Positions 32,448-41,870 of a stretch of DNA of 64,000 nucleotides are shown piece after piece. The translations under genes were made by a program, and so were the position numbers. The first letter of the stretch is position 1; the number at the start of each line of letters is the position of its first letter. Source of the DNA: Planctomycetota bacterium (GTDB lineage: Bacteria > Planctomycetota > UBA8742 > UBA2392); the NCBI GenBank assembly GCA_015075515.1, contig JABTUE010000001.1:930001-994000 (forward strand). Reading direction: 5' to 3'. Below the pieces are notes generated by a model. The model was not told the DNA's origin. It ran no database searches and saw only the letters and a program-made list of their open reading frames with translations.

Positions 32448-33902
32448 TCAGCCGCGAAGGGCCGCGGCCTTGTTCACGTATTCGGTCATGCCCACGCGGT
32501 TGGCGGCCGCGACGCATTCGTCCAGGGCGGCGTGAAACTCGGCTTGGCGTCCGGTGTCCTTCAGCAGCATGGCCAGACTCCAGGCCAGCAGGCACACCCA
32601 ACGCGGCTGGTTGATAACGCGGGCGGTTTCCAGGCCGGCGCGCAGTTCGCGTTCAGATTCCTCGGCCGCGCCCATGAGAGCCAGTGCGTTGGCCAGGGCC
32701 TGGCGCGCCACGACCACTGAGCGCAGGTTGTTGAACCCGGTGTTGATGGCGATGGCTTGGCGGGCCAGTTCGGCGCCCTGCTGCGGGTTGCCGCTGCGGG
32801 TCCGCACCAGGGCCAGGTCGCCCAGCACAATGCCTTCGTGGCGACGCTGGCCGGCTTCGCGGCACAGGGCCAGGGCTTCGGTCAGCAGTGCCTCCGCCTC
32901 GTCGTAGCGTGTCTGATCGGCCAGCGCGTTGCCCAGGTTACCCAGAACAGTGGCCAGGTCAAAACGCGCGCCGATCTGGCGGCACAGGTTGGCAGCGTGG
33001 CGCAGGGAAGCCTCGGCCTCGTCCGGTCGGTCGAGCTGGACTTCAACCCAGCCGATGTTGCCCACACAGATCGCCAGCGGGCGCAAGATTCCCGAAATCT
33101 CCAGGCTCTCCCGGGCACGCCGCAGCATGGCCAGGGCGCCGGCCAGGTCGCCGCTTTCGCCCAGCAGCCCCGCCAGGTTCACGCGGCACACGGCGGCCAT
33201 GTGATGCTGACCCTCGGCTTCAGCCAGGGCAATGGCGGCTTCGTATTCAGATCGGGCCGTGGCGGTGTCGCCCGCGGTGTCAAAAAAGCGCCCCAGCGCC
33301 CCATGCACGCGCAGCCGCACCGACGGTTTGCCGTCGGGTTTGTCCGGGTGCTCGCGCGCGCAGCGACGCAGCAGCTCGACCTCGGGTTCCGCCAGGTCGA
33401 ACCGGCCCGCCGTGGCGTGGATGTTCAGCAGCGCGTCGGTCGCGACTACAATTTGACTGATATCGGCGGCCTGTTCGGCCAATTGCTTGGCCTGGCGCAG
33501 CACCGCCGCGGCCGGTTCGGCCTGCCCCATGCCGTGAAGCCGCGCGCCGATCTCGGCCAGGGCAAAGGCGCGTGTAGCAGTGTCAACCTGTTCGTGACCG
33601 GCTACGCGCCGCCACAGCGCCACGGCCTGGGCCAGTTCAAAGCCCTTGTCTGCGAACATTGCCGCGCGGCGCAGATAGGCCAGTTCGGTTCGCGCCAGCC
33701 CCGGCTCGGCGGCGATTCCGGCGCGGGCGTGGTCGGCCAGTTCGGCGGCCAGGGGGGCGCGATCTGGATCAGGGATGTGCTGTTCCAGCGCGCGCAGGGC
33801 GTGGGCGTGCAGCGCGGCGCGGTCGGCCGGCAACTGCAACTCATAGGCCGCATCGCGCAGCATGGCGTGGCGGAACAGGTACACACCTTCGGCACCGGTC
33901 AT
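32448..33902 (-). CDS. TPR protein, probable 5'-truncated remnant of an ATPase/TPR protein
   Basis: A 484-residue protein of about ten TPR-like helical pairs (e.g. LAGALAMLRRARESLEISG, ATVLGNLGNALADQTRYDEAEALLTEALALCREAG). Its first 40 residues, YLFRHAMLRDAAYELQLPADRAALHAHALRALE, match the segment that normally sits near the end of an AAA/STAND ATPase domain in adenylate cyclase- or kinase-TPR fusions. An in-frame stop lies ten codons upstream of the ATG, and a divergent gene starts 88 nt away, so no ATPase or kinase domain can be attached here. It may be a decayed or stand-alone fragment. Confidence 0.7.
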   Translation of the reverse strand: MTGAEGVYLFRHAMLRDAAYELQLPADRAALHAHALRALEQHIPDPDRAPLAAELADHARAGIAAEPGLARTELAYLRRAAMFADKGFELAQAVALWRRVAGHEQVDTATRAFALAEIGARLHGMGQAEPAAAVLRQAKQLAEQAADISQIVVATDALLNIHATAGRFDLAEPEVELLRRCAREHPDKPDGKPSVRLRVHGALGRFFDTAGDTATARSEYEAAIALAEAEGQHHMAAVCRVNLAGLLGESGDLAGALAMLRRARESLEISGILRPLAICVGNIGWVEVQLDRPDEAEASLRHAANLCRQIGARFDLATVLGNLGNALADQTRYDEAEALLTEALALCREAGQRRHEGIVLGDLALVRTRSGNPQQGAELARQAIAINTGFNNLRSVVVARQALANALALMGAAEESERELRAGLETARVINQPRWVCLLAWSLAMLLKDTGRQAEFHAALDECVAAANRVGMTEYVNKAAALRG

Positions 33903-33960
33903 GGCCCCAGCATACGTGGCGTGGCGTTGGTGTCATTTGTGGCCCGGACGGGTTATCATG

Positions 33961-33979
33961 CGGGGCCCGACCGGCCCCG
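33961..33979 (+). other. 5'-leader hairpin of the TPR lipoprotein gene
   Basis: CGGGGCC (33961-33967) and GGCCCCG (33973-33979) form a 7-bp stem just upstream of the AAGGA ribosome-binding site. It may affect translation. Confidence 0.35.
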
Positions 33980-33990
33980 TAAGGACCACC

Positions 33991-35004
33991 ATGCGCGCCG
34001 TGCTGTGGATTGTGCCCGTGTTGCTGGTTGCCGCCTGCGGCAGCCAGTCGCGTCCGGCCGAAGACGACCCGTGGGCGAATTACCAGCCCGAGCCCCGCCA
34101 GACCTACGACGAAAACTATCGCCCGCCGCGAACCGAGCCGAAGGCCGAACCACGCGGCCGCCAGAGCGCCGACGATTGCGTCCAGCGCGCCCGCGAGGCC
34201 GCCGCCCGCGGCCGCCCCGACAACGCGCGTGTGGAATACCAGGCGGCGTTCCGGCTGGATCGCTGGCATGTGCCGGCCAACCAGGGCTACCAGGACCTGA
34301 TGCTGGACAACGGCCTGTTTGACGCGCTGTGGCGCGAATACCACGACCTGTGGCAGGCCAACCCTGATCGCGGCGACGCGTTTTACTTCTGCCTGCGTCC
34401 GCTGATGACCCGGCGCGGGTTGGGCCGCGTGGAACTGGAGCCCCGCCACGAGGTCTCCGACGAAACAATCGCCCAGATCAACGACCTGCTGGGCGAATGC
34501 GGCCGCCAGTCCGACGCCGGCGACCGCAACGGCGCCGTGGCCAGCATCGAGGCCGCGCTGAAACTTGCCGACTGGCCGATTCTGCACCGCGTGCGGATCG
34601 AACTGCTGTACCCCGTGGATTACGACGCCCTGCTGGCCCAGTACGCTGCCCGCGCCGAGGCCAACCCCGAAAGCGGTGACGCCTTGGCGCTGCACGCCCG
34701 CGTGATTGCCCTGCGCGACCGCGCCCGGGCGCTGGATATGCTGCGTGCCGGGTATGTGCTGGAACTGCCCGGGTTCTGGCTGCCTTTTGGTCTGGCTGAA
34801 CTGTGCCGCGAGATCGCCGACGACCGGCACGATCGCGACAAAGGCGCGAACCTTACCCGCGACCTTCGCCGGCAACTGCTGGGATGGTACGCTGCGGCAC
34901 GGGACTTTTACGCCATCTGTCTGGCCACTCGCCCAAACGACCCGGATTCAACGCAGGGTCAGGCTTGGGTTCACGAGCGTATTAAGGTTCTTGCCGGCGG
35001 GTAA
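33991..35004 (+). CDS. TPR-like lipoprotein
   Basis: A 337-residue exported lipoprotein. The start at 33991, after AAGGACC, gives a signal peptide with lipobox LVAAC. A Pro/Arg/Glu-rich linker follows, then helical repeats: AREAAARGRPDNARVEYQAAFRLDR..., AVASIEAALKLADWPILHRVRIELLYPVDY, and LALHARVIALRDRARALDMLRAGYVLELPG. They resemble TPRs but are irregular. It is divergent from the truncated TPR gene and precedes the kinase on the same strand by 197 nt. Role unknown; a scaffold for an envelope complex is plausible. Confidence 0.7.
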   Translation: MRAVLWIVPVLLVAACGSQSRPAEDDPWANYQPEPRQTYDENYRPPRTEPKAEPRGRQSADDCVQRAREAAARGRPDNARVEYQAAFRLDRWHVPANQGYQDLMLDNGLFDALWREYHDLWQANPDRGDAFYFCLRPLMTRRGLGRVELEPRHEVSDETIAQINDLLGECGRQSDAGDRNGAVASIEAALKLADWPILHRVRIELLYPVDYDALLAQYAARAEANPESGDALALHARVIALRDRARALDMLRAGYVLELPGFWLPFGLAELCREIADDRHDRDKGANLTRDLRRQLLGWYAAARDFYAICLATRPNDPDSTQGQAWVHERIKVLAGG

Positions 35005-35074
35005 TGTGCAGAGAGCCGGCGGTGGTTGTTCGTAATAATGGCGGGGTCGCTCCCGCGACTTGGTGGCTTGCCTG

Positions 35075-35136
35075 AAATCGAACAATATGACACAATCCGG
35101 CAACGTTGCATTTAGTTCGATTTTAGGAGATTGACA
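35075..35136 (+). promoter_or_regulatory. Dyads and a -35-like box upstream of the kinase gene
   Basis: AAATCGAAC (35075-35083) and GTTCGATTT (35115-35123) form a perfect 9-bp inverted repeat around a perfect 10-bp palindrome GCAACGTTGC (35100-35109). TTGACA lies at 35131-35136, but the -10 is unclear. The 197-nt gap holds no gene. Confidence 0.35.
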
Positions 35137-35201
35137 CGCACCGAGCCGCGCTTCCTTAGTAGACTTGTTCCGCTCACTTTGGGGCCTATCCGGGTGACAC
35201 C

Positions 35202-38200
35202 ATGGCCGAACGAAACGATCCGCCGCCTGACTCCAATGACCAAGAACCCTTGGGCGACACGCGCCGCCTTGAGAAAGCCACCGAAGACATCGCATCGGGC
35301 GCCATAGACGGCACGTTGATGTCCATTGAGGCTCACACTGGCCAGCACCCCATGCCGGAAGACGAAGCCAGTGTCACCGACAGCCTGAAGAAAGCCAAAG
35401 GCGCGGGCCCGTTGCCCGCAACCATGTACGGCCCCACCCGGCCCGGCGAGGCCAGGGTAGGCAGCACCGCGGCCACGCAGTTCGGGCCCACCGACGTGGG
35501 TCGCCCGCCTTCGGGTGCCGTGCCGGCGGCCACGGGCGGCGCCAGCGGCAGCATAGGCACCGGCGGCGCCGCCGTCGCGCCCTTTGGCGGCAAGATCATG
35601 GTGGGCACGCGGGTCGGCCAGATTGAAGTGACCGGTGTGCTGGGCAAGGGCGGCATGGGCGAGGTGTTCCGGGGCTATCACCATGCCTTGGACATCCAGG
35701 TGGCAATCAAGGTTCTGCCCGATGAGCTTTCGCGCAATGATCTGGTGCGCCAGCGTTTTCTGCGCGAGGCGCGCCTGTGCGTGAAACTGGACCACTCCAA
35801 CATTGTGCGCGTCTACAACGTGGACGAGCACGCGGGCAACCTGTTTCTGGTTATGGAACTGATTGAAGGCACCGACGCCGCGAACATGCTCAAGAACGGC
35901 GGGCGCTTCAAGTACCGCCGCGCGCTGGAAATCGGCGCCGCATCCGCCGATGCCCTGGGCTATGCCCACGGCCAGGGCCTGGTGCACCGCGACGTCAAGC
36001 CTCACAACATCCTGCTGGGGCGCGACGACGGCAAGATCAAGCTTTCTGATTTTGGTCTGGCGCGCGCCGCGACCAGCAGCAGCCACCTGACCATGAGCGG
36101 CCAGATCATGGGCACGCCGCACTACATGTCGCCCGAACAGGCCGAATCCAAGGAAGTCACCGACAAGGCCGACGTCTATTCACTGGGCGTCACGCTGTAC
36201 CACATGCTGACGGGCGAAACGCCGTTTGTGGGCGACACGCCGATCAGCGTTGCCGTTCAGCATATCGCCAAGGAAATCCTGTATCCCGAGGCGCGTTTCG
36301 CGCCGTTCCCCAAGGAACTGGTGGCGGTGCTCAAGCGCATGACGGCCAAGGACCCGGCCAAGCGCTGCAGCGCCAAACAGGCCGCGGTGTGGCTGCGCAA
36401 ACTGGTCAGCATGGCACCCGCAGAAGACATCCAGGTCGCGCCCGACGCCATGGCCACGATCGCGCCTGTGGTGCGCGAAAGCCAGGCCTTTGAGGCCGCC
36501 GCCAAAGCCCGCGAAGAACAGGACGAACGCGCCCGCGAGGCCGCCCGCACCATGCTGGCGACCATGCGCGAGGTAGCGGCGATCCCTGCTACCCAGGCTG
36601 CCGCACCTGTTCAGGCCGCATCGCAGCCCCAGATCACGCCCATGCCGCAGAAGAAAAGCGGTGGCATTGCAGCCGCAGCGGCGGTTTTGTTGCTGCTGGG
36701 CGGCGGCGGGGCCGCGGCCTGGTGGTTCACGCTGGGTCCGGGCGCCAGCAAGACCGAAAACGCGCCGATTGTGGCTGGTTCCAACGGAGGTTCTTCGTCC
36801 GGCACCAACGGCGGCTCAAGTGTCACGCCGCCGGCCAACGACGGGCGTGCTACTCCGCCGGTCAACGGCAACCCTCCGGCCAACACCCAGCCTGACCGGC
36901 CGCCAGCCAACAACCAGCCGGATCGCCCGCCGACCAACACCCAGCCCGACAACCCGGTGGCAGAGGACGCCTTCATCAGCACCCAGCTTGATTCCGCCCG
37001 CGGTGAAATTGCTGGCGCCGGCAGCCTGGCCGATCTGCAGAAGGCCAAACAGCGGCTGGATCAGGTAAAGATCGAACTGGCCCGCGGCAGCGACCGCCAG
37101 CGCAACGAACACGCCGACCTCGAGCAGCGCTACCAGCGCCAGTTTGCCCTGCTGTCGGCGCGCGAGCACATCGCCGCCATGCGTACCGGGGTTGCCACCT
37201 ACACACGCGCGCGGGCGGGAGACCGTGCCACCGCAATTCTGGGCCTCAACAACGCCCTGGCGGGTGCCGAGGCTCTGGAAAAACTCACCATCCCCAGTGA
37301 AGTCGAGCCCCTGATCAGCGAAGACCGCAGCATGGTCCAGCGCGAGCTGGATCAGGCGCTGGCCGAGTTTGAAGGCGAAATTGTCGCCGAAGCCGCGGCC
37401 CTGGAAAGCAAAAAGAAGTTCAACGAAGCCGCCGAATCACTGGGGCAGTTGCTGGCGCTCAAGGTCAAGTCCGAGAGCAACGACGCGCTGAAAACCCGGC
37501 GCGCCGAACTTCAGACCCGCGGTCGCCACGCGGCGATTCTGGGCGCGCTCGAACGTGCCACAGCCGGCGACTGGGGCAAACTGTCCGAGGCCGACCGTCT
37601 GCTCGAGGATTGTGAAAAGGCCGGTGTGCCCCAAGCCTTGGCCTCGGCACACGCGTCGGTGCGCAAGACGGTTCGTGACGCCATTGCCGCGCGCTTTGAC
37701 GAGGTGCTGGCCGGGTCGGTCAAGTCAGCCGAAGAGGGCAGCTTTGCCGCCGCCAAGGCGGCGCTGGAATCCTGCGACGAAATGCCGCTGAACTCGGACC
37801 AGAAAGTGCGCCTGGCCGACGAGGTGTTTTTTCTGAACCTGCGCGAGCAGATTTTCCTGGCCGACAAGTGCATCAGCGACGGCAAACTGACGGACGCCAA
37901 GACGCGCCTGGATGACGCCAAGGGCCGCATGGACGGCGCCGCCCAGCGCGCCGTGCCCGTGCAGGTCGCCCAGCGCTATGAAACCGTGCGCAACCGGTTT
38001 GACGCGCAGCTTTCCCAGAAGTTTGAAAACCTGCTGGCCGCGGCCGAAGCCGACATGAAGGAACGCGACTTTGCCGGCGCGGGCAAGAACCTGGCCGAAG
38101 CCGACAAGCTGCCGTTGACACGCGACCAGCGCAACCGGCTGGAGGACTTCAAGGACGCCAACGAACAGGCACTGGCCGCCCACGTGGTGGAACTGATTGA

Positions 38201-39965
38201 CCTGGTCGAAAAATCTCTGGACGCCGGCGACTTTGATTCGGCGCGCGAAGCCCTGGACAAGGCCAACGCCATGCCGATTCCGGACGACGCCCAGAAGAAG
38301 CTGGTGGCGTTGCAGGCACGCTTTTCGGCCGAGGCGATCCGCCGCCATGGCGAGCTTCTGGCCGCGGGCGAGAAAGCGCTGGAAGACCGGCGGTATGAAG
38401 CCGTGCAGGACGCCCTCAAGGACATGGCCCGCGTGCCCGTCGAGGAAACCCGGCGCGTCAAGGAGCGCGAACTGGCCGAACGCCACGACCGCACCCTGGC
38501 CGAAGATTGCAACGGGCGCCTCAAGACCGCCGACAAGCACATGGAGGACGGCCGGTTCAAGGAAGCCCGCAACTCGATTGACAGCGCCCAGGGTCTGCCG
38601 CTGACGGCTGAATTGCGTGAAAAGGTCAAACGCAAGAACGAGGCGCTGGACAGCCGCATTGAATCCACGCTGGCTGACCTGCTGAAAAAATCGGCTGACA
38701 ACTGCCAGTCGCGCGACTTTGCTGAAAGCGCCCGCAACCTGGCCGATGCCGAGGCCATGCGTGACGTGCTCAAGCAGGCGCAACTGATCCGGCTTTCCGA
38801 CGCGCAGGACGCGCACCGCAAGGCGCTGCGCACCTATGTGGACGAACTGTTCCGCGAACTGCAGTCGGCTGTGGACCGCGGGCTGGAAAGCTCCGGCCGC
38901 GACGTGGTCGCCAAGCTGGAAAAACTGCCGCTCACCGAGGCCGACAAGAACCGGTTGAAGAACCTGTCCAGCGCCCTGACCGGCGAAACCGAGGCCGCGC
39001 GTCTGGCGCGTATGCCCGAACATCTCAAGAAGCTGTCCGGTGACCGTTATTGCAAGTCGGAGCAGTTGATCAAGGTGGGCGAGCAGATCACGTCGCTGTT
39101 TGCCACCGCCGACGGCAAGTTCGGCGCCGTCGGCACCGACACCGGCAAGGTCATTTTCTACAACCTCAAGCGCGGCACACAGCTCGGCCAGAGCACCAGC
39201 GGTCGGCGCAAGGTGACCAGCATCTGCGTCAGTTCCAACGGCGCCTACGCCGTGGCCGGCAACGACGACGGCGCACTGGTCATGTTTGACGCGGAAAACT
39301 CGTTCCGCGCCCGCACGCTCGACGGCGTGGGTGACGTCGTCACTGGCACGGCGTTTTCGCCCGACGGCAAGGTTCTGTATGTGCTCAGCCGCAAGGGCGA
39401 AATCACCCGCTACAACGCCACCAACGGCTCGAAGCTGGGCAGCACACCTACCGGCATTGACCGCGCCCTGGCCTTTGCTTTGTCGCCCGACGGCGCGCAT
39501 ATCGCCGCCGGCGGCCGTGACGCCAAGATCGCCGTGTTTGACGCGCAGCGCATGGTGCTGCGCGAAACGCTGGAATGTTTCGGCGACGACCAGATCCAGA
39601 GCCTTAACTTTTCGGCCGACAGCCGTCAGCTTGTTGCTGGCAGTATCGGCAATGATGTCGCGATCTGGGACACCCAGCGCCTGACCAAAAAACCGCTGCG
39701 CCAGTGCAAGGGCCTGTCCGAATGGCTGCGCGGCGCCGGGTTTTCGGCCGATGGCCGGCGCGCAGCTGCTCTGGACAACGAAAAGCGGCTGGTGGTCTGG
39801 GACGCTGCCAGCGGCACCGAACTCAAAAAGATCGAGTTCTCGGCCCTGCACGACAAGGGCAAGAGCCTGGTGGTCACCGCGGGCTGGATCGCGCCCGACG
39901 GAACCGTTCTGATCGGAACCCGCGAGGGCGACCTGATCCACATGACCGTGCGCAGTGCCAACTGA
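35202..39965 (+). CDS. Giant membrane Ser/Thr protein kinase with tandem 54-residue helical repeats and WD40 domain
   Basis: A 1587-residue single-pass kinase. Residues 1-135 are a low-complexity N-terminus; 143-400 are a Hanks-type kinase domain with the G-loop LGKGGMGEVF, K170 in VAIKVL, HRD at 262-264, DFG at 283-285 and PHYMSPEQ, so it looks active. A TM helix lies near 488-510, then a Pro/Asn/Gly-rich linker (510-590), and a long helical region. Within it, from about residue 809 to 1260, a unit recurs every 54 residues with a 'LPLT..Q..RL'-type element (MPLNSDQKVRL 861, LPLTRDQRNRL 970, MPIPDDAQKKL 1024, VPVEETRRVK 1078, LPLTAELREKV 1132, LPLTEADKNRL 1242). Residues about 1265-1587 are WD40-like beta-propeller repeats. 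The helical and propeller parts are probably extracytoplasmic. Confidence 0.9.
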   Translation: MAERNDPPPDSNDQEPLGDTRRLEKATEDIASGAIDGTLMSIEAHTGQHPMPEDEASVTDSLKKAKGAGPLPATMYGPTRPGEARVGSTAATQFGPTDVGRPPSGAVPAATGGASGSIGTGGAAVAPFGGKIMVGTRVGQIEVTGVLGKGGMGEVFRGYHHALDIQVAIKVLPDELSRNDLVRQRFLREARLCVKLDHSNIVRVYNVDEHAGNLFLVMELIEGTDAANMLKNGGRFKYRRALEIGAASADALGYAHGQGLVHRDVKPHNILLGRDDGKIKLSDFGLARAATSSSHLTMSGQIMGTPHYMSPEQAESKEVTDKADVYSLGVTLYHMLTGETPFVGDTPISVAVQHIAKEILYPEARFAPFPKELVAVLKRMTAKDPAKRCSAKQAAVWLRKLVSMAPAEDIQVAPDAMATIAPVVRESQAFEAAAKAREEQDERAREAARTMLATMREVAAIPATQAAAPVQAASQPQITPMPQKKSGGIAAAAAVLLLLGGGGAAAWWFTLGPGASKTENAPIVAGSNGGSSSGTNGGSSVTPPANDGRATPPVNGNPPANTQPDRPPANNQPDRPPTNTQPDNPVAEDAFISTQLDSARGEIAGAGSLADLQKAKQRLDQVKIELARGSDRQRNEHADLEQRYQRQFALLSAREHIAAMRTGVATYTRARAGDRATAILGLNNALAGAEALEKLTIPSEVEPLISEDRSMVQRELDQALAEFEGEIVAEAAALESKKKFNEAAESLGQLLALKVKSESNDALKTRRAELQTRGRHAAILGALERATAGDWGKLSEADRLLEDCEKAGVPQALASAHASVRKTVRDAIAARFDEVLAGSVKSAEEGSFAAAKAALESCDEMPLNSDQKVRLADEVFFLNLREQIFLADKCISDGKLTDAKTRLDDAKGRMDGAAQRAVPVQVAQRYETVRNRFDAQLSQKFENLLAAAEADMKERDFAGAGKNLAEADKLPLTRDQRNRLEDFKDANEQALAAHVVELIDLVEKSLDAGDFDSAREALDKANAMPIPDDAQKKLVALQARFSAEAIRRHGELLAAGEKALEDRRYEAVQDALKDMARVPVEETRRVKERELAERHDRTLAEDCNGRLKTADKHMEDGRFKEARNSIDSAQGLPLTAELREKVKRKNEALDSRIESTLADLLKKSADNCQSRDFAESARNLADAEAMRDVLKQAQLIRLSDAQDAHRKALRTYVDELFRELQSAVDRGLESSGRDVVAKLEKLPLTEADKNRLKNLSSALTGETEAARLARMPEHLKKLSGDRYCKSEQLIKVGEQITSLFATADGKFGAVGTDTGKVIFYNLKRGTQLGQSTSGRRKVTSICVSSNGAYAVAGNDDGALVMFDAENSFRARTLDGVGDVVTGTAFSPDGKVLYVLSRKGEITRYNATNGSKLGSTPTGIDRALAFALSPDGAHIAAGGRDAKIAVFDAQRMVLRETLECFGDDQIQSLNFSADSRQLVAGSIGNDVAIWDTQRLTKKPLRQCKGLSEWLRGAGFSADGRRAAALDNEKRLVVWDAASGTELKKIEFSALHDKGKSLVVTAGWIAPDGTVLIGTREGDLIHMTVRSAN

Positions 39966-39969
39966 CAGC

Positions 39970-40000
39970 GTGCCGGCGTGAGGTTTTGCCCCGCCGGCAC
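39970..40000 (+). terminator. Possible terminator after the kinase gene
   Basis: A 9-bp stem, GTGCCGGCG / CGCCGGCAC, with a 13-nt loop lies 5-35 nt after the stop. No T-run, so termination or attenuation of the next gene is uncertain. Confidence 0.4.
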
Positions 40001-40053
40001 ACTACACATGACCGCCCTTGCGGCCTGTTGCTGTTTTCACGGAGACTCACCCG

Positions 40054-41862
40054 ATGCATGCCCTGCGCGCCGGTACCCTGGTTGTGGCCTGTTTGCTGGC
40101 CCTTTCCGCCCTGTGTTCCGTGATCGTCCTGTCCCAGGACGAGCCGCCCCAACCCGCACCCGAACTCAAGCAGCCGCCGCGCCCCGTTGACCCCCGCGCC
40201 CACCGCGTGGGTGAACTCGTGCCCGATGTCGAGTTTACCGACCTGGACGGCAAGGCCGGTCGTTTGTCTGACTATCGCGGCAAGCCGCTGGTTGTGGCCA
40301 TGACCAACGCCGGCTGCCCGATCTGCAAAAAATACGCCCCGACCCTGGCCGAACTGCACCAGGAACTGGCGGAAAAGGGCGTTGCCCTGCTGCTGGTCAA
40401 CGCCAGCGGCGACACCGAAAAAGCCATGAAAGACGCCGTGGCGCGCTTTCAGTTCAAGGCCCGCTATGTGCCGGACTCCAAGAGCACGCTGGCCTCGGCG
40501 CTGGGCGCCAACAGCACCGGCGACTGCTTTCTGCTCGATGGCGCGCGCACGCTGGTGTACCGCGGCGCGGTGGACGACCAGTACGGGCTGGGCTACGCAC
40601 TGGACAAACCGCGCCTGAACTATCTGCGCGATGCCGTGGCGGCGCTGCTGGCCGGGTCGTTGCCGTACCATCGCGCGACCTGGGCACCGGGTTGCGACCT
40701 TGAGTTCAAGCCGGCGGCCGGGACAACCACCATCACCTGGCACAACCGTGTCAGCCGCATCATTGAGCAGAACTGCCAGGAATGCCACCGCGCCGGCGAA
40801 AACGGCCCGTTCGAATTGATGACCTACGCCGATGTCAAACAGAACGCGCCCACCATCAAGCGCGAGGTGCGCAAGGGCACCATGCCGCCCTGGTTTGCCA
40901 GCAAGGAGCACGGCGACTGGTACAACGACCGCAGCCTGTCCGAACGCGACAAGACCGACCTGATCCGCTGGATTGATGGCGGTATGCCCGAAGGCGACGC
41001 TGCTGACGCCGCCGCCGCCCGCGCCTGGCCCCAGGGCTGGCGCATTGGCAAACCCGACGACATCGTGACCATTCCCAGGGAGTACAAAATTCCGGCCAAA
41101 GGCACCGTGCCCTACCAGTACAGCACGATCGTGACCGAGTTCGGCGAAGACCGATGGGTCCAGGCCATGGAGGTGCGCCCCACAGCACCCCAGGCCGTGC
41201 ACCACGTTCTGATTTTCCTGCTGTATCCCATGAACCACCCCCGCGCCAAGGAACAGCCCGACGACCGCGGCGGCACGCGCGGCTACTTCATGGGCATGGT
41301 GCCCGGCCAGGGTCATGTGGTGTTTCCCCACGGCCAGGGCAAGTTTCTGCCCAAGGGCGCCCGCATGGTGTTCCAGATTCACTACACCACCAACGGTGAA
41401 GAAATGGTGGATCGCACCAGCCTGGGCATCATCTGGTGCAAGGAACGTCCCGCCACGGAAATCAAGACCATCGGCATCAGCAACGAAAACTTCCGCATCC
41501 CGCCTGGTGCCGATAACCACGAGGTGCGCGCCGCCCGCAAGCTGACCAGGGCCATGCGCGTTGAAAGTTTCATGCCCCACATGCACGTGCGCGGCAAGGC
41601 CTACCGGTACGAGGTGGAGTACCCCGACGGTCGGCGCGAGACATTGCTGGATATCCCGCGTTATGACTTCAACTGGCAGTTGCTGTACATCCTGCGCGAG
41701 CCCAAAGATCTGCCCAGGGGCAGTATCCTGATCTGCACCGGCTGGTTCGACAACAGTGACAAGAACCCGGCCAACCCGGACCCCAGGGCCGAAGTGCGCT
41801 TTGGCGAACAGACCTGGGACGAAATGCAGATCGGTTACGTCAACGGTTACGAGATCGAGTAG
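40054..41862 (+). CDS. Exported redoxin / cytochrome c / copper monooxygenase-fold fusion
   Basis: A 602-residue exported protein, starting at 40054 after ACGGAGA. A signal anchor (LVVACLLALSALCSVIVL) leads to a thioredoxin-like AhpC/TSA domain with CPICKK (about residues 50-190). A c-type haem domain follows with CQECH and a Met in GTMPPWF as the likely axial ligand. The rest (about 320-602) has the copper type II ascorbate-dependent monooxygenase ligand set: HH in AVHHVLIF, His in FQIHYTT, HxH in PHMHVRG and Met in WDEMQIGYVNG. This arrangement is recurrent in planctomycetes. The substrate is unknown. Confidence 0.87.
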   Translation: MHALRAGTLVVACLLALSALCSVIVLSQDEPPQPAPELKQPPRPVDPRAHRVGELVPDVEFTDLDGKAGRLSDYRGKPLVVAMTNAGCPICKKYAPTLAELHQELAEKGVALLLVNASGDTEKAMKDAVARFQFKARYVPDSKSTLASALGANSTGDCFLLDGARTLVYRGAVDDQYGLGYALDKPRLNYLRDAVAALLAGSLPYHRATWAPGCDLEFKPAAGTTTITWHNRVSRIIEQNCQECHRAGENGPFELMTYADVKQNAPTIKREVRKGTMPPWFASKEHGDWYNDRSLSERDKTDLIRWIDGGMPEGDAADAAAARAWPQGWRIGKPDDIVTIPREYKIPAKGTVPYQYSTIVTEFGEDRWVQAMEVRPTAPQAVHHVLIFLLYPMNHPRAKEQPDDRGGTRGYFMGMVPGQGHVVFPHGQGKFLPKGARMVFQIHYTTNGEEMVDRTSLGIIWCKERPATEIKTIGISNENFRIPPGADNHEVRAARKLTRAMRVESFMPHMHVRGKAYRYEVEYPDGRRETLLDIPRYDFNWQLLYILREPKDLPRGSILICTGWFDNSDKNPANPDPRAEVRFGEQTWDEMQIGYVNGYEIE

Positions 41863-41870
41863 CGCCCCGT

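Noticed and set aside
37725..39941. A 738-codon open frame on the minus strand opposite the kinase gene
   Set aside because: It lies entirely antisense to a gene with strong domain evidence, its translation is a low-complexity shadow (Gln/Val/His-rich), and such frames are expected from high GC at third codon positions.
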